The position numbers and the translations under genes were made by a program. A stretch of 64,000 nucleotides of DNA. Source: Rhyzopertha dominica. Lineage: Eukaryota; Arthropoda; Insecta; Coleoptera; Bostrichidae. Where the stretch lies: the NCBI GenBank assembly GCA_025024175.1, contig QCXZ01000086.1, positions 62,001 through 126,000 on the forward strand. The letters are read 5' to 3'. Below the pieces are notes generated by a model. It did not search any database. It saw only the letters and a program-made list of their open reading frames with translations, and was not told where the DNA came from. Below are positions 1-13,199 of this stretch, in pieces (the first letter of the stretch is position 1; each line of letters opens with the position of its first letter).

Positions 1-2570
1 ATTAAGTTAACATGTACCATTTCGTTTCTCAACGACTAAAACAGTCATGAAATAATCTACTCCTTTTCTAGGCTGCTCTTGTAATTGGTTAATCAGAAAG
101 AACAATACGCTGATGGCATAATAATAATATTCTTTTTTTTCCTTCATTCATTCACATGCTGGCTAGACTTAGTAATAAATATATTAAATCAGAACGCTCG
201 TGTGATAAGTGGTGTATTATTTCTACAACTGCCCTGACCTATGTCACAAAATTCGCTGCAATACATGGCCATAACAATCAGAACATTGATGATTATTAGG
301 ATGCACTGAATACTAAGTAATGCACCTGACGGGATATCGGATTATTCACCAAGCTGAGAGTACATGCGACTAGAAGAGGTGAATGCTTAAAAGTTATAAA
401 CTGTAACTACAGAAATTGTTGTTTGTAAAAACTACGTTTATATAAAAAAAAGATTTTTCAAAAAATTAGTTATACACCCTATATGATTGAATCTATATGG
501 CAATTACTTTTACCATAACTAAGATCTCAATGTATCGTCTACCGGCTCATTGCTACGTGAGAGTGATCATTCTTCCGCGGTTAATTTTTTGTACTGTTTG
601 ATTTGCAGAGTTAATGTGTTGTCAACAATCAAAAAATTAATCAACCAAACATCAAATGTTAATGCGCCAGATTCATATTTGGAACGAAATGCGAGGAAAG
701 TGTATTGATCTAGGTTTAATACGATAAAAAGTCGCTGACGAGAATTTGAGTTTGCGACTAATGGACATAATACATTAGAAAATCAAACTTTAAGTTCAGA
801 AAGTACACTAGAAAAATGTAGCAAAACCTCAGGAGCTGAATACTCACGGTCATCACGGTTTAACTAGATAACTAATTCTTTGTTTCTGTGCTTTTATATA
901 ACGTACTGTTTCCAATAAAAAAGAAAAAGAGTTAAACCAGAGGGATGCTATCTATCATAGATACTTAGAATTGACCAACTGCCAAATGTCACAAAAAGCA
1001 AGCAAGTGTAAAATGTGTATGCTTGTGGCTCGCCCTCATACTTAAAATATAATATTTCACTTGAAGATTTGTGTGTTAAGTTACGAAGCAAGTAGGATGT
1101 TAAGTCAGAAAGTTAATTAATTTGTTCGCTGATTTACATACAGAATCTATAGTTGTTTTAGCCCGGTTTTCATATGCACACGTTACATTAATTTTTGAAT
1201 CCGATGTACATAAATTTGGCAAGCACCACACAAAGAATTATCAATGTAGATAGAAACACTTAATTGTCGCAATGACGCAGATAAATAAAATGCAGCGATT
1301 CAAACAATTCACATACCTAGTCCTTGATATTTTGATACTGGGGTAAGAATGCAGTTTCGGATTGATAAAACAACATTGAATTAGCCTCCTTCCGGCAATA
1401 CGAACTGGTCCTAGATGGTATCGCGCTTTTTAATCAGCCGTATCTAAAGTGTCCTTAAAATTTTCCACCGGCTAAATAAATGCAACGCCATTTACATAAA
1501 TTTGCAAGAAATTGAATCGATATGTCAAGTGATATTTATAGAAACCGGTGTGTGTATGTGTATAATGAAATTTTATGCGCTGTATACACACAAGACGAAC
1601 TGCGTATACCGGCGAGAAAAAAATTTAGGGTTCGAATAGTATAATCGTCGTCCCCTGGCAATAATGCGCACGTGACATAGGGCGCGTTTACCTTTGTAAA
1701 CGCTGCTTCTCAGGTCAAATCTGGGGCCCATACGGTCGGAAGCCCAAAATGTAGCGCCCATGTGTGGTAACAAGGTGAAAGACCACATTGCACAACACTG
1801 CTTATAATCAGCAGTAATACGCGTTGGTGCAACGCGGTTTGCGGAAAATAACATGAGGGACTAGACAATTTTAGGCAATTTCTTTTTTGTTTTTATTATA
1901 TTTGATTACAATTTTTAAATTCTTAATATGCCATTTTTTATCTCAAAATTGGCTCACGCTTCAGTGTTTTCACATTTTTTATAATTAATGTTATTTTTCC
2001 ATAATTATTATATATTATACACACTAAATCATTAATATTAGTACTTTACATTATTATTTGGGTAAATGACTTTTCTGGGTATAGTTGCAACAAGATGCTT
2101 CTCACTAGTGTAAAGTACAACGTCTCATAAAACGTGAGCTCTTAATGATCTAGACGTATTAAAATCTCGATGCTACAGAACATAACACACGTTGATTCCA
2201 AATATATGATTTATAAAATAACACATTGACAAACAAAATAAACAGAACCATGCGGTACACCTCAAGTCACATTTATTGGCTACGAAACGCAGTTCCAAAG
2301 TTTCAGGACATTCAATATTGTCGAGCAACAAATTATGCAAAAATGACCGATTTGTTGCGGATACTTTTTCAACAGTTGTATATGAAACATGTTTAGATAA
2401 CAGAATCGTATATACAAACCCAAATTTCAAGCAAACTTGACAGTCTTAAAGAAAAATTCAATTTCTTAAAGCATATCAGTCTAGATGATTTATCTAAAGA
2501 TAAATATAAATAAAGTGTATACAATAAAAGAGAAAATTGTAAACAAGTATTAAAACGGATTTGCTTACCA
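1..2570. other. AT-rich DNA, no gene recognised
   Basis: I see no spliced gene, RNA gene or clear transposon protein here. Open frames of up to about 93 codons occur on the minus strand (for example 1573-1854), but none resembles a known family and codon use looks random. A somewhat GC-richer patch at 1640-1850 could be an old repeat; I cannot identify it. Confidence 0.5.
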
Positions 2571-2589
2571 TCTACCTTAAAAGTATTGT

Positions 2590-3800
2590 TTTCGTTGTTC
2601 CAGTAAAACTGTATAGTTTAATATACGAGGGTAAATACTTTCAGCGTCCATAAATAATGGATTCACCTCAAGTGCTGTAGTAGCCAATTTGTTTATGGAA
2701 AATTTTGAACAGGTTGCGATAAACAGCCAAAATGTTGGTATAGGTACGTAGATGACACTTTTGTTATTTGGCCCCACGGTATAGAAGAGTTAGGTAGGTT
2801 TCTAAATCATTTGAATAGTCAAAATCCTGACATAAAATTTACTATGGAATTAGAAAGCAATAGTAGTTTACCTTTCTTGGATATCCAAATTTACAGAAAA
2901 AACACTGGACAGTTAGGACACAAGGTTTACAGAAAACCAACACACATAGATAGATATTTACATGCCACATCTCACCACCCTCCGTCTCAAAAGAANAGTN
3001 TTATAAGAATCTCAGATGAAAGTTCTTTACAAAAAGAAATATATCATCTTAAATCAGCGAGTGAGAAATGGTTAATAGGTTATAGTTTTTAATAAAAGTG
3101 CTCATCCAAGTCAAGTAACTTCTCAGCCAGGACAAAGTAAATTGAAGTTGAGTTTGCCTTATGTACAAGGCAAAATTAAAGAGGATGCTTAGAAAACATA
3201 GTACATATAATAATTTAAATAAAATTTTAAGCCCTACTAAAGATAAGGAACACTTAGAGAGTGAAGGTGTTTATAAAATTACTTGTTCTTGCGGCAAGTG
3301 TTACATAGGTCAAACTAAAAGAAAAGTAGGTACGCATTTGAAAGAACGTGCTACTAGGCTGCAACAGATAGATAAATCTTCCGTAGCTGAACACTCATAT
3401 TTGACTAAACATATGATTGACTTTGATAAAACAAAAATTTTACATAGAGAAAAATATCATCACAAACATCCAATAAAAAAAACTATAGAAATTTGTAGGA
3501 ATACTAATAATTTTAATAGGAATTGTGGAAATTATGACTTAGGTGACATTTGGAAGGCTATTTTGTAGTTATCTTTTATCAAATAGTTCGTGTATATCTG
3601 GTAGGTAGGTAGTTCCTTTTTTTATCAGGTTGGCGCGATGTTTCTATGACGTCTCGCTTCCTTGGTGGTTTGTTTATTTACTTTCAAAATTTTGTTTGAA
3701 CTTGTGTCAGGCAAATTTTGAGGTTCTTCGTCTTTGACAAAGATTACAGGTGTAATCGAAACGTCAGACTAATAACTTTTTGTCAGTGTTTTCAAGAGAC
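2590..3800 (+). mobile_element. Penelope-like element, 5'-truncated and frameshifted
   Basis: The first recognisable part is reverse transcriptase. The catalytic box reads Tyr-Val-Asp-Asp at 2745-2756, followed by the family-typical stretch around SLPFLDIQIYRK and YRKPTHIDRYLHATSHHP (about 2860-2980). After a frame break the C-terminal half resumes (3161-3568) with a GIY-YIG endonuclease: GVYKI at about 3266, then CYIGQT at about 3300 following a Cys-x-Cys pair. RT joined to a C-terminal GIY-YIG domain is diagnostic of Penelope-like elements. The downstream CGAAACGTCAG sequence near 3757 resembles the 3' non-coding end of such elements. Two or more frame breaks and single Ns at 2996 and 3000 mean it cannot encode an intact protein as given. 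The N-terminal RT is missing. Confidence 0.85.
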
Positions 3801-3849
3801 AGCGATCTTTCCGACAAAATATTATCTTGTATGGTTAATTGTTTTGTAA

Positions 3850-4740
3850 AAGCACAGAGTTTACGCTAACGATCTGTCACTAAACAGGAGAAAGTCCACC
3901 AAAAGGATGTTTATTTTTAAGCATTCTAAAGATCTAAATGATGATTGCCTTTCGGTTTTTGAAGAATCCTGCCTGATAAACTTACATCCAAGCATATTAT
4001 TATTCCACGATTCTGTTGCATAATATGCATTATTGTTCTGGGGTTACTCAGCAAGTCGATATTTCAAGCATCACGAGAATTAGTGATAGAGAATCTAGAA
4101 ATTGTGATAATTAAGGATACAAATCTTCTAATTAAAGAACTGGAAGCATCGATAGTTTATACAGTAACAGAAAGAAACTTATACCAAATTTATAAAGGGG
4201 GGAAGGATGTTGTTTATCATGGTGATGGACGATATATTGTTGCAACTGCATTTCTGCGATAAGCGGTACAAATTGGCTTTAAAAAAGGGCGCAGGTCACT
4301 CTTTTTTCAAACACTACTTCTTAAAAAAAAACTAATTAGTACCAGGCGACTTCATGGTGTAACGACGTCACGCTGGCGTTTGCCACCCAGGTTGACACTG
4401 AGCTAAATTACCTAAATGTTTGCGCAAAACACTGGCTAACAAGGAGATGATAAAACTATTTAAAGCGGGGCCTGTGAAAAGTGCGAACCGATTCCACCAA
4501 CGAGGTTTTTTGCGTGATCGCTTATTAAATAATTATTAAACCACAGTTAGGTGTTTTTGTGGGGAGTTGCGAATGGCTCGGCGTATGACATCAAAAAGTT
4601 GTATTAAGCATGTCCTTAGCGTCATAAAAAAATTGAGAAGGTTGTCATTTTTTCCCCTCATCGGTGCCGATAAAAATAGTTATACACCTTGTTAACTGTT
4701 AGTTAAAATTGTACCGGAGCAGCTTCGCAAGTGTGGGTCG
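3850..4740. other. no gene seen
   Basis: Intergenic DNA between the Penelope-like element and the candidate upstream exon at 4964. I see no supported coding frame or repeat structure. The part from about 4.35 to 4.75 kb is GC-richer, as expected near a promoter, but no core motif is convincing. Confidence 0.4.
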
Positions 4741-4963
4741 GGGTGCAGGTGGAAAAAGTTCGATAAAATGCATTCGAGCAAGTGCATCCAGTGTCTCTGT
4801 TTTCCCGAGTGCATATTCGTTATGTAAAACTTTCCAGGATTTGAGTTTTATGTGATATCCCGTAAATCATGTGTTACAAGTCATTTAGGACAAGAAGCCT
4901 ACTAAATAGCAAAATAATTAATAGATTGTGTTGTGAATTCGTTTCTATATCCATCGTGTGCGT

Positions 4964-4996
4964 ATGAAGTATTTGTGGAACAAACTAAAAAGAGGG
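4964..4996 (+). CDS. candidate far-upstream first coding exon (possibly Tret1 long isoform)
   Basis: An ATG at 4964 opens an 11-codon exon reading MKYLWNKLKRG that runs directly into a near-consensus splice donor, GGG|GTAAGT, in phase 0. The basic amphipathic start looks like a cytosolic N-terminus. The next phase-0 acceptor I can support on this strand is at 15560-15561, opening a frame that continues into Tret1 exon 1B. A long N-terminally extended Tret1 isoform is known in Drosophila. Joining this exon to Tret1 over a 10.5 kb intron is inference; it could instead belong to an unidentified gene or be fortuitous. Confidence 0.35.
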
Positions 4997-4999
4997 GTA

Positions 5000-5900
5000 A
5001 GTCCGTATTATGCTTCCACCGCCATTAAAATAATGATGATCATCTATCGTTAATAAATTTCACATAATTGTCGTCAGTACGTTTTTCTATGGTGTAAATT
5101 TCCGTGAATGGTCAAAGATTTAGAATTCAATCGTGAACCAAAGTGACCTTCGTTGATACACACAATTTTACGGATAAATGATAAAAAACGCTGCGATCAT
5201 AATCAAAGCAAGCCTTGCCTTGTGTTTCAATTGTCAACTTGCACGGCGCGTTTTTCACATTTATGTAACATTCGGCTTACGTCAGACGGACGATTTCCAA
5301 TTTTCACAGAAGGCGTAGTCTGGCCAAAACTGACCTCACTGATTGGCTCGCTTTTTTCGAAAAGAACAATGTCAAGGCCGGCCGTTTTTCACTTTTCACC
5401 GATAATTTCCTGCACTCCGACGTATAAGTGTGCAACAACACGTGACAATGACCTAGCTTGTTAACCCGAGCCGTGGATTTCGCATCGTTAATATTTTAAT
5501 AGGTATGTTTTGCACAAGAAAATGTTTTGATAATTAATTTACAACCTGTTCGAGATTTTATTGGGGCGAACAGGTCCGCCGGTTTTTTGTCCGATAAAAA
5601 CGGGATATTTTCCACGTATTCTAATACGCACATCGGCATCAAAGAGGCGCGGTTGCTGAACAGGCATTTTCTTAATTAGTGTAATTCGTGAGCTTGGTTA
5701 TTTATTGCATAACTCTTAGTCATCTCTTTTATTCCTGTCTCCGTAACGGAAAATTTAACATGGTTTTCACGTGAGGAGGATGACGATGGGATGTAATATG
5801 TGAAGTTACATTTCGCATATGTGCAAATTTCGGTATTATCTGTTAGCTAATTTTTTTATATATTTATAATTTAAGAATTTTTAAAAAAGTTACTCATTTG
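5000..5900. other. no gene seen (possible long intron)
   Basis: No family-like protein is visible. One 103-codon open frame (5153-5464) lacks recognisable features and is probably chance. If the exon at 4964 belongs to Tret1, this is intron. Confidence 0.4.
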
Positions 5901-5949
5901 AAGCAAATTCACTGTCTTTGACAACAAAAGAGGAACACTTGACTCGAAG

Positions 5950-6660
5950 TAAGCGGTGTCAAAAATTACTATCATGGCGCACTGAATCGTTATTGCGGTT
6001 AGATTTTTCAGTAAAGATTTCTGGAGTTTTGATTCCGTTTGGGATTTTTATAACCGTTGTGGTGAGGAAGTTAAACTTTCGTCTTCAGTCTCTCCAATCT
6101 AGTTCCACCAGGACTTTTTCAATCTCTCTGCTACTCCTTGCATATAAATCCAAAATTCATGCCCATACTCCTGTTTAACAAATGTCCAGATGAACAACTT
6201 TCCTCAATCAAGCTTCTACAAAGTTTTCCTTTTTCTTGACTTGTCTCGCTCCTCCTTCCAGCCGTTCTTCTGTTATTTACATTTCCTATGCTATTAATTC
6301 GTAGGCCTGTCTTTTGTCCAACTGTCTCATCATTACCACATAGTTCAACGTTTGGCTACCTGGCTACCATCCAGTATTTTTACAATTTATGTCAGCTTGT
6401 CCTTTTTGTTTGACATTATTGCAACATCTTCTGCATACGCAATGCACTTGTTTACAACGCTGCCTGATCTGTTTATTCTACACGCTCTTACAGCAATTTC
6501 TGATGTGTTAAACAATAAGGTGCAACGTGTACTATGCATTTTTATATTCCTTGGTGTTCCAAAACCTATGATACTAACTATATTCTTAATAAAATTAATA
6601 TGAAAAGGATTTCTAAACTCTAACCTAACAATTAGCTCATGTACCTCCGTTTTCTTTTCT
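5950..6660 (-). mobile_element. non-LTR retrotransposon RT remnant
   Basis: On the minus strand, around 6550-6380, a broken frame reads like the RT segment just before and at the catalytic box: LFNTSEIAVRACRINRSG, then CIAYAEDVAIMS. The expected Tyr-Ala-Asp-Asp has become Tyr-Ala-Glu-Asp, so the fragment is catalytically dead, and there are several stops. The family context (a leucine-rich LF.. segment 25-30 residues before the box) matches LINE-type reverse transcriptases. Borders are uncertain. Confidence 0.5.
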
Positions 6661-6778
6661 TTTTTCTTTAGCTATTTGGCTTATCATTCCTCCATTCTTA
6701 TGGTACGTACGTCTTCACTTGATTGTAATGGTCCTGGTCTCTTGTAAATATATGCTAACTAAGTTTTCTTTAGATTAG

Positions 6779-7724
6779 ATTAATATTAATGGTAGGTTGT
6801 TCAAAAATCGGATTTTCTAAACAGCTGTAGCGGGCGACATTTGAAAAATTGTCACACTTTTCTCGATTTCTCAAAAAAATGTAAATGGGTCACATATTTT
6901 TTTCGCTTCGTTTTGTAGGTTATTATGTAAGAGAGAAAGTTGTAAAACCCGAGACGCCTATCATTTCTTGTTTTGAAGTTATTACCAAAACAGTACACGC
7001 ATAACATAAAATAAAAAAAAGAATTTTCCCCTTGAATGGCCGCCACTGCCTTTGCTATAAAGGCAACAATTACTTGCGAATAGATCTTACTTGGATATAA
7101 CGTATTCGAATGATAAATAATAAGATAATTTTATCTATTAAACATAAAACTTGGAGTTTGAATAAAGTAATATCCTGTGAATAGATTTTAAAAAATTGTT
7201 TTCCTAATAACTTCAAAACGGGTCAAAAGTCCACAGTTTTTTTGCAATAATAGCCTACAATTAACGTTAAAAATGGTATATCGTTCTAGTTAATTTTTTC
7301 CGAATCCAAAAGACAAAATTAGTTTTTTGTCATTCTGTGTGTTGTGTGTATTATTTTGACAATAACTTCAAAACTAGAATGGCTACCAACCTCAGGTTTT
7401 TGCCAGTTTTTCTCAAGTAATAGCCTACNAAACAAAGTGGAAAAAGTATGTGGTCCCATCTAGTTTTTATTCAGAAATCGAGAAGAAAATTCTTTGCTTT
7501 TTTACTTTGTGCTTTGTGTATACTATCTTGGTAATAACTTCAAATCGAGAAATGATACGCGTCTCCGTTTTCACAACTTTCTTTCTTGCATAATAGCCTA
7601 TAAGACGAAGTGAAAAATAATACATCGTCCCATTTAAATTTTTTGAAAAATCGAGAAAAGTATGACAATTTTTCTACAGATATTTAGAGAAACCGATTTT
7701 TCAACAATTTAGGATTAATATTAA
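6779..7724. repeat. foldback element with long inverted ends and internal tandem units
   Basis: The left arm (about 6795-7030) is the reverse complement of the right end (about 7470-7710) with moderate divergence. Both carry, in opposite orientation, the landmarks AAAAATCGG, TTTTCTCGATTT, AAATGGG and GAAGTTATTACCAA. Between 7200 and 7690 the right-arm unit is repeated about three times head to tail at roughly 160-180 bp spacing, each copy containing TAATAACTTCAAA and AATAGCCTA. The 11-mer ATTAATATTAA flanks both sides (6779-6789 and 7714-7724), as a target-site duplication would. No transposase is encoded, so this is a non-autonomous foldback or long-inverted-repeat element. Confidence 0.7.
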
Positions 7725-7729
7725 ACTCT

Positions 7730-10320
7730 AGAAACTCCCGCTAAATGTTGTAACGAAACTTTTAGGTAATTAAATAGAGATTCTAAAAATTCTATCTTCA
7801 CCTTCGTTTTATTTGCAAATTTTGGATTTACTTGCTTCTATTTGTTATGTGATGTCAAATAGCGGCAAATTNCCTATAAACCTGTCTTAATTAAACCCTG
7901 TAAATTGACAGAATAACGTTGAAATCCGATGTTAATTTTACAATAAACATTTCTGGTTACTCGTGACAATGGCCTTCACACAGAAAGTTGTGGTGTATAA
8001 GATGCAACCCAGCCCAAATATTTCATAGCATGAACAAGATATTGTCATTTATTATGTATATGCGTTGGAAAAGTCGCAGAAAAATGACCAGATCATATGA
8101 TTACCAATAACGAAGTTTTATGTATCAGGTACAACCCGACACCATGGATGATACAAAAAACAGCCTTCGCTCCAAATAATTGAGCACCATTAAGCATAAT
8201 ATACACGACAAAAAAGAGAACTGATTACTTATATAATGCTTGGCAACTGCATTATAACTATAAACAATAGAAAACGCAACGGCTTAGGAGCCTTGAAAAC
8301 ACCAGCAATAATGAAAATTTTCTGGAAGGATAGGTTAGTGCCAAAAATAACTTACACAATCACCGACAAGCTGCATGTGCAATGTGCTTGAATACAGTTC
8401 TATACGAACGTAAACTAGTAGTACGATATGCAGTTTTTGCTCATATACTTGCAAAAACGCAAGGGAAAGTCCAGATCCATTCATAAATTGCGCCGCTCTT
8501 GATTCACGAAAAATGAATGGGACACAGCATCGCTGTTTTGCGAATAAAAACATCCGCGTGTACCTACGGTTTTTTCAACAACTGTCGACTGCTTATCAGC
8601 TAATACGATTTTTTTTACTGGGCCTTGGTAGAAAGCGGTCACGAGAAAATCGCATGCTTACATTATATTTTTAACATTTCGCAATGCGTTGAAAATACAA
8701 CTCCAGCTTATTTTAGAATCATAATATTTATAACCTCTACATTCATTTACAAATGGCAGTGGCAGTAACTCTGCTACCTAGATGAAATGACTGAAATACA
8801 GATGCGGCTCGGATATTTTTTTGTTTATTTTTAAGCATTGTTGGCTTGCGCCCATTACATGTATGGAGGTACTTGCTTATTAGTTTTAACGAGCAAGTGA
8901 GAGTGAATATTAGCTATCTTTGCTACTAGAAGTGTTTTGCTCACCATTTGTTCCTTCTATCCTGTATGTATAAAAGTATGAGATATTATATCAGCAGATA
9001 AGATGATGATAATTAAGCGTATTGACCAAGGAACAAAAGATCTACAGAACAATTGGCCTTATTTTAATCTCTATATCAGCATATATATTAATATTGGTGG
9101 GGTATCTTTTTTAGACTTGATTGTAACTTCTTTAGTTGCTTTATATAAGTGGCCAATAGTCCAAGCATTGTATTTCGTAAATTCTAGTTTTTTTCTGTTT
9201 TTGGTTTATTATTACATAACATTTATCTAGATAGGTTTTATTAAGACAAAAAATAATTTTTAATTATTTCGTGGAGTCTTATTCAAAAACAAACAAGCTG
9301 TTCTACCAAGTGGCGAGCCAATATTTACTTAAAAAACGGTGGTGTCAAACTAGACCTAATGGTTAAATTGAAAACGTGATCAAATAATTAAGAACACAAA
9401 ATCCACATTGCAATCGTGGAATAGCTTTACAGGTCCATAAGTCAAGGCAGAATGGGATTATTTTAAATAATGTAGTATGATAAATGTAAAGCGGTGTACG
9501 CTTTTGGTTGAAAATATTGAAGAAAAGCCTTTAAAAAAGCTCGACAAGTTAACAATTTTTTTAATGCATATATACCAGGGGTGTTGCATAGGGCCGGAAT
9601 TTATGTAGGGTAATTTTGAGCAACTATCAAATTAGAAGTTTTCATGTTACTTCTGTAGGTGTGCCAACACCGTNATTTTTACTCCGCAATTTACCAATTT
9701 TGTATAATTATCTCAGAAATAAAACAGTTATACTGCATTTTGGATGGATAACAGATTTAATAAGTGTTCTCAAAGAGATCTATATGTATCAGATCTAATA
9801 CTATTTGCTAAAATTCCTAAAATTGAAGTTCTCTACAATAGACGACGATGGTTTCGTAAAACATAGTCTTACCAGACTTTGATTTGTACTATACTCGAAG
9901 TGGACTGCAAATAATATCATTTAGTGATAAAGCTTGTTATAAAATTCCGATGGGATCAATGTGTAAAGCGTAATCAATTCCTACTACAATCAAAGACAAG
10001 TATATGGATTGGTAATCACAAATATGGATCAAGATTAGTCATAGACAGATGATTTTGACGTATTAATGATTGATTTTTTTTTATTTCTTCTTCTTATGTC
10101 TGCTAATTAAAAACAAATTTCAGGCAATAATTAAATTACTACTGATATTTATGACGTAGGGGAAAAGATCCAGCGGTCGTAGTGTACTTTGTTTTTCAAC
10201 ATGACAATTATTCTGCAGTGATTTCACAAAAATCAACCCTTTGGAGAATTCGTACCATAAACTTTCAAACACTATTTGGCTGATGAAATTAACCAGATTA
10301 ATATTCAATTAACGATTTTT
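7730..10320. other. no gene recognised
   Basis: AT-rich intergenic or intronic DNA. The longest open frames (8335-8553 minus, 9003-9230 plus) are hydrophobic or low-complexity and resemble nothing known. Single Ns lie at 7872 and 9674. Confidence 0.4.
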
Positions 10321-10400
10321 CAATTTATTGTTGGCTAAAATCAAACTGAAACTGACGTTTCGTCCGCTCTTGTAACGAGCATCTCCAAGATTGGAATATA
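10321..10400 (-). mobile_element. possible Penelope-type 3' end fragment
   Basis: Read on the minus strand this holds a CGAAACGTCAG motif preceded by GATGCTCGTTACAAGAGCGG, resembling the 3' non-coding ends of Penelope-like elements and shared in part with the element at 2.6-3.8 kb. There is no coding sequence, so the call is tentative. Confidence 0.3.
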
Positions 10401-13180
10401 GCATAGGAACTTGAGAATTTCCATTTCCTCCGATTGAAAGTAAGATTTTTTAAGTTACTGATTATTAAACGAAAATTTTAGTGGGTTTTTATTATCAGTT
10501 AATTTATACTTGTCATAAAGAGAAAAGAGAAAGACGCCCTGAAAGCGATTTTATCGCAATGTTAGTCTTGAAAAAAATGAATTGAATTGATGCTTCAACC
10601 ACACCCTCAATTTCAATTGGACGTCCACTCAACGTAATAGAGGCTTGCTACTAGCTATGCAAACCAGGATGTTATAAGCAGGAACACTAAACATTTCGCT
10701 ACTGTTTATACAATCATCGTGACGTATGAAAGGTAATGTTTATCAACCGCACTGTTGGCGCTAAAAATATGTGCCAACTCAAATGCTAGACAAACGGAAA
10801 TGTGCAAAAAGAAGCATTTCGTGTCTGGAAAAAAGGTTATAGGAAGAATTCCGCCGGTCAAAAAAATCGAAGGCTTGGCAACGCACGTATTGCAAATGCA
10901 TATCGACAGCCAAAGAATTTATTGTCGTGAGGTGCGATAAACCAATGTGATAAAAAATGTTTCGCACCTTTGCCGTGACGCCAAACGCCAGTCAAATTTT
11001 GATTACAGTAAACAGCATCTGGTGGGAGATAAATTAATAAATTACTTCACATTTCCAGTAACTTCGGTTCGTTTAATTTGATGCTACCAAGCATTATAAT
11101 TTTACACTTTGAAGTAATAATTTAATTTACTTTTTGAAATAATATTGCGTTTCGTACGAAATATATTTATAATCAATGGTCTAACAAAGTAACTTTTTTC
11201 GTTGCTCTGAAAGGAGTACCTTACAATTTCACCTACAGAGTATTTTTCTTGCTTAAAGTTGCATGCAAAAAAGATCACATTTTAAACAGCGAGTATAGTT
11301 GCTGGTAAATATTATTTTGTTACTGAACATACAATAATTTTCAGTCTATGGTTGTAGACGCTGATTGTATTTATTACCAACCAAACTTATTTCGGACACT
11401 GACAAAAGCGGAAAATTTTTCTTGAAACTTTTCTGTACAACATTGTTGCACCTTTTATGTACGAGAAACACTTGAAGTGGGCTATGATGCCGCGTCAATT
11501 AGCAAAAGTTATGCACCAGGTGCTCTTTAAGACCGTAATTACATATTTAGTATACTGATAAACTAACCAGAAATGAAACGACAGTTGAACAATGCGAAAA
11601 GGACGTCAACTAAAACTCGTATTTAGTTGTGTGTAGAGCAAAGTAGATGAATGTCTGGATAAAGTGCGGAAAAAAGGTACGCCAGATTTAATGTTTTCGT
11701 CAAAAACATTCAATTAGGATCGATATGAAAGTGTAGATGTAGTAAAGTAAGTCAGTTGGCTGTCTTGCCGTGTCAACATTCATGTCTAATTTCCAACTAT
11801 TTTAATTTTATGCATTATTTTTCTCAATTTCCATATTATTAGTTTAGAATTATTTAAAGAAGATTGCGAAAAAGTAAGTTATTTATTATTGACACTATTG
11901 TCGAGTATTATCAGTGATAGTCTTATTTTTATGTTTAAATTTGAATAAGAACTCTCACTCACCAACCATAAAAATTAAAAAAAAAAGTGGTATTACATTG
12001 CATGAAGAACTTTTTTAATGTTTATGTAGTTTAATTTCAAATTTTTAAACACTATTATATCACATACTGCAGCTATAATATTAGATTGTTGTGTAACTAC
12101 TGGAGAAAAGATTTTTCCGTCAGTACACAATTTCTCTGATGAAGTAGGTGGCGATATTAGACATTCGAAAATCTAAATTTTTTAATTCGTTCTAGAAGAA
12201 AGTACTATAAAAAGTCAATATGTGGTGTGCCGTATCTTATCATGCTAGAATAATTAAAGGAAGGTTAAATCAAGTTACTTAGTATTTAGTATTTAGGTAT
12301 AAAATGACTTTCTACAAAATTATTGTTAGTAGTGGTTTTTACAATTTTTATTGCTGACGTGGACTCCTATGACTCTTTGTTTTGGTGTATATTCGGTGAC
12401 TTCCTTTTCACAGGCATTGCCATCTAGTAGAAACAGTAGGGCAACGCCATTTAGCGGTAGAAGTAGAGCTCGATATATACTGAACCTTAATAAAAGTACC
12501 TATACTTTGGTAAGGAAGAATGCATGGAATGTACACCTCTAATATAATTCTGATGCACACGAGTTTACGAGCAAAATATGAAAAAACTGGTGACCAGTGG
12601 TAAAAGTGAAAAAGACCTCAAAGAATCATATATCGTTGTGTTTCATGATATAATTCAATGAGTAAGTATAATACGTTTTTTTTTTAAATGAAATAACATC
12701 GTAACCTTTTTTACAATGCATCAGACATGTCAATGTTCAAATTGAAGATGTATCGAGTTTTGAACGTTTGTTCTTTTCTCTTCTAGACGCGTGTTTTGCC
12801 ATTGCTATTGCCAACCTGGTCTTGATGGCTTTGAATGTCGAAATTGCTACGTATCTTTTTAGTTCGGCAATACTGCTGCAAACGGTATTGTTATTCTACA
12901 TGCGAGAGGTGTATTGACGAACCAAAATGCGATGTGGCAAAACTTCAACGAACTCCCGGTATTTTTTGCGGTGAATAGCTTTCATATTTGCGGTGGTATT
13001 TAAAACTGATACGAATGTAAATTTTGTCGCGGAGTATTTTGAAAATGGTGCAAGTATTTGGAATGTTGCATAATAAACACGAACCGGGCGTGTTGCGTCA
13101 TTTCCGTCGAGACACTCATTAAAAAAAAGTAAGATGCGAATTTCTGCAACATGGAAGGAGCCGGAGGTGTGTCGAAACAC
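10400..13180. other. no gene recognised
   Basis: Mostly AT-rich. A TGACGT site sits at 10720-10725. A 10.75-10.98 kb patch is open on both strands for about 60 codons and is a little GC-richer than its surroundings, but shows no family features. Probably upstream or intronic DNA of Tret1. Confidence 0.4.
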
Positions 13181-13199
13181 CGTTATCACAAGTCGCATG

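Noticed and set aside
1573..1854. 93-codon minus-strand frame
   Set aside because: No family resemblance, no splice or promoter context, composition-driven.
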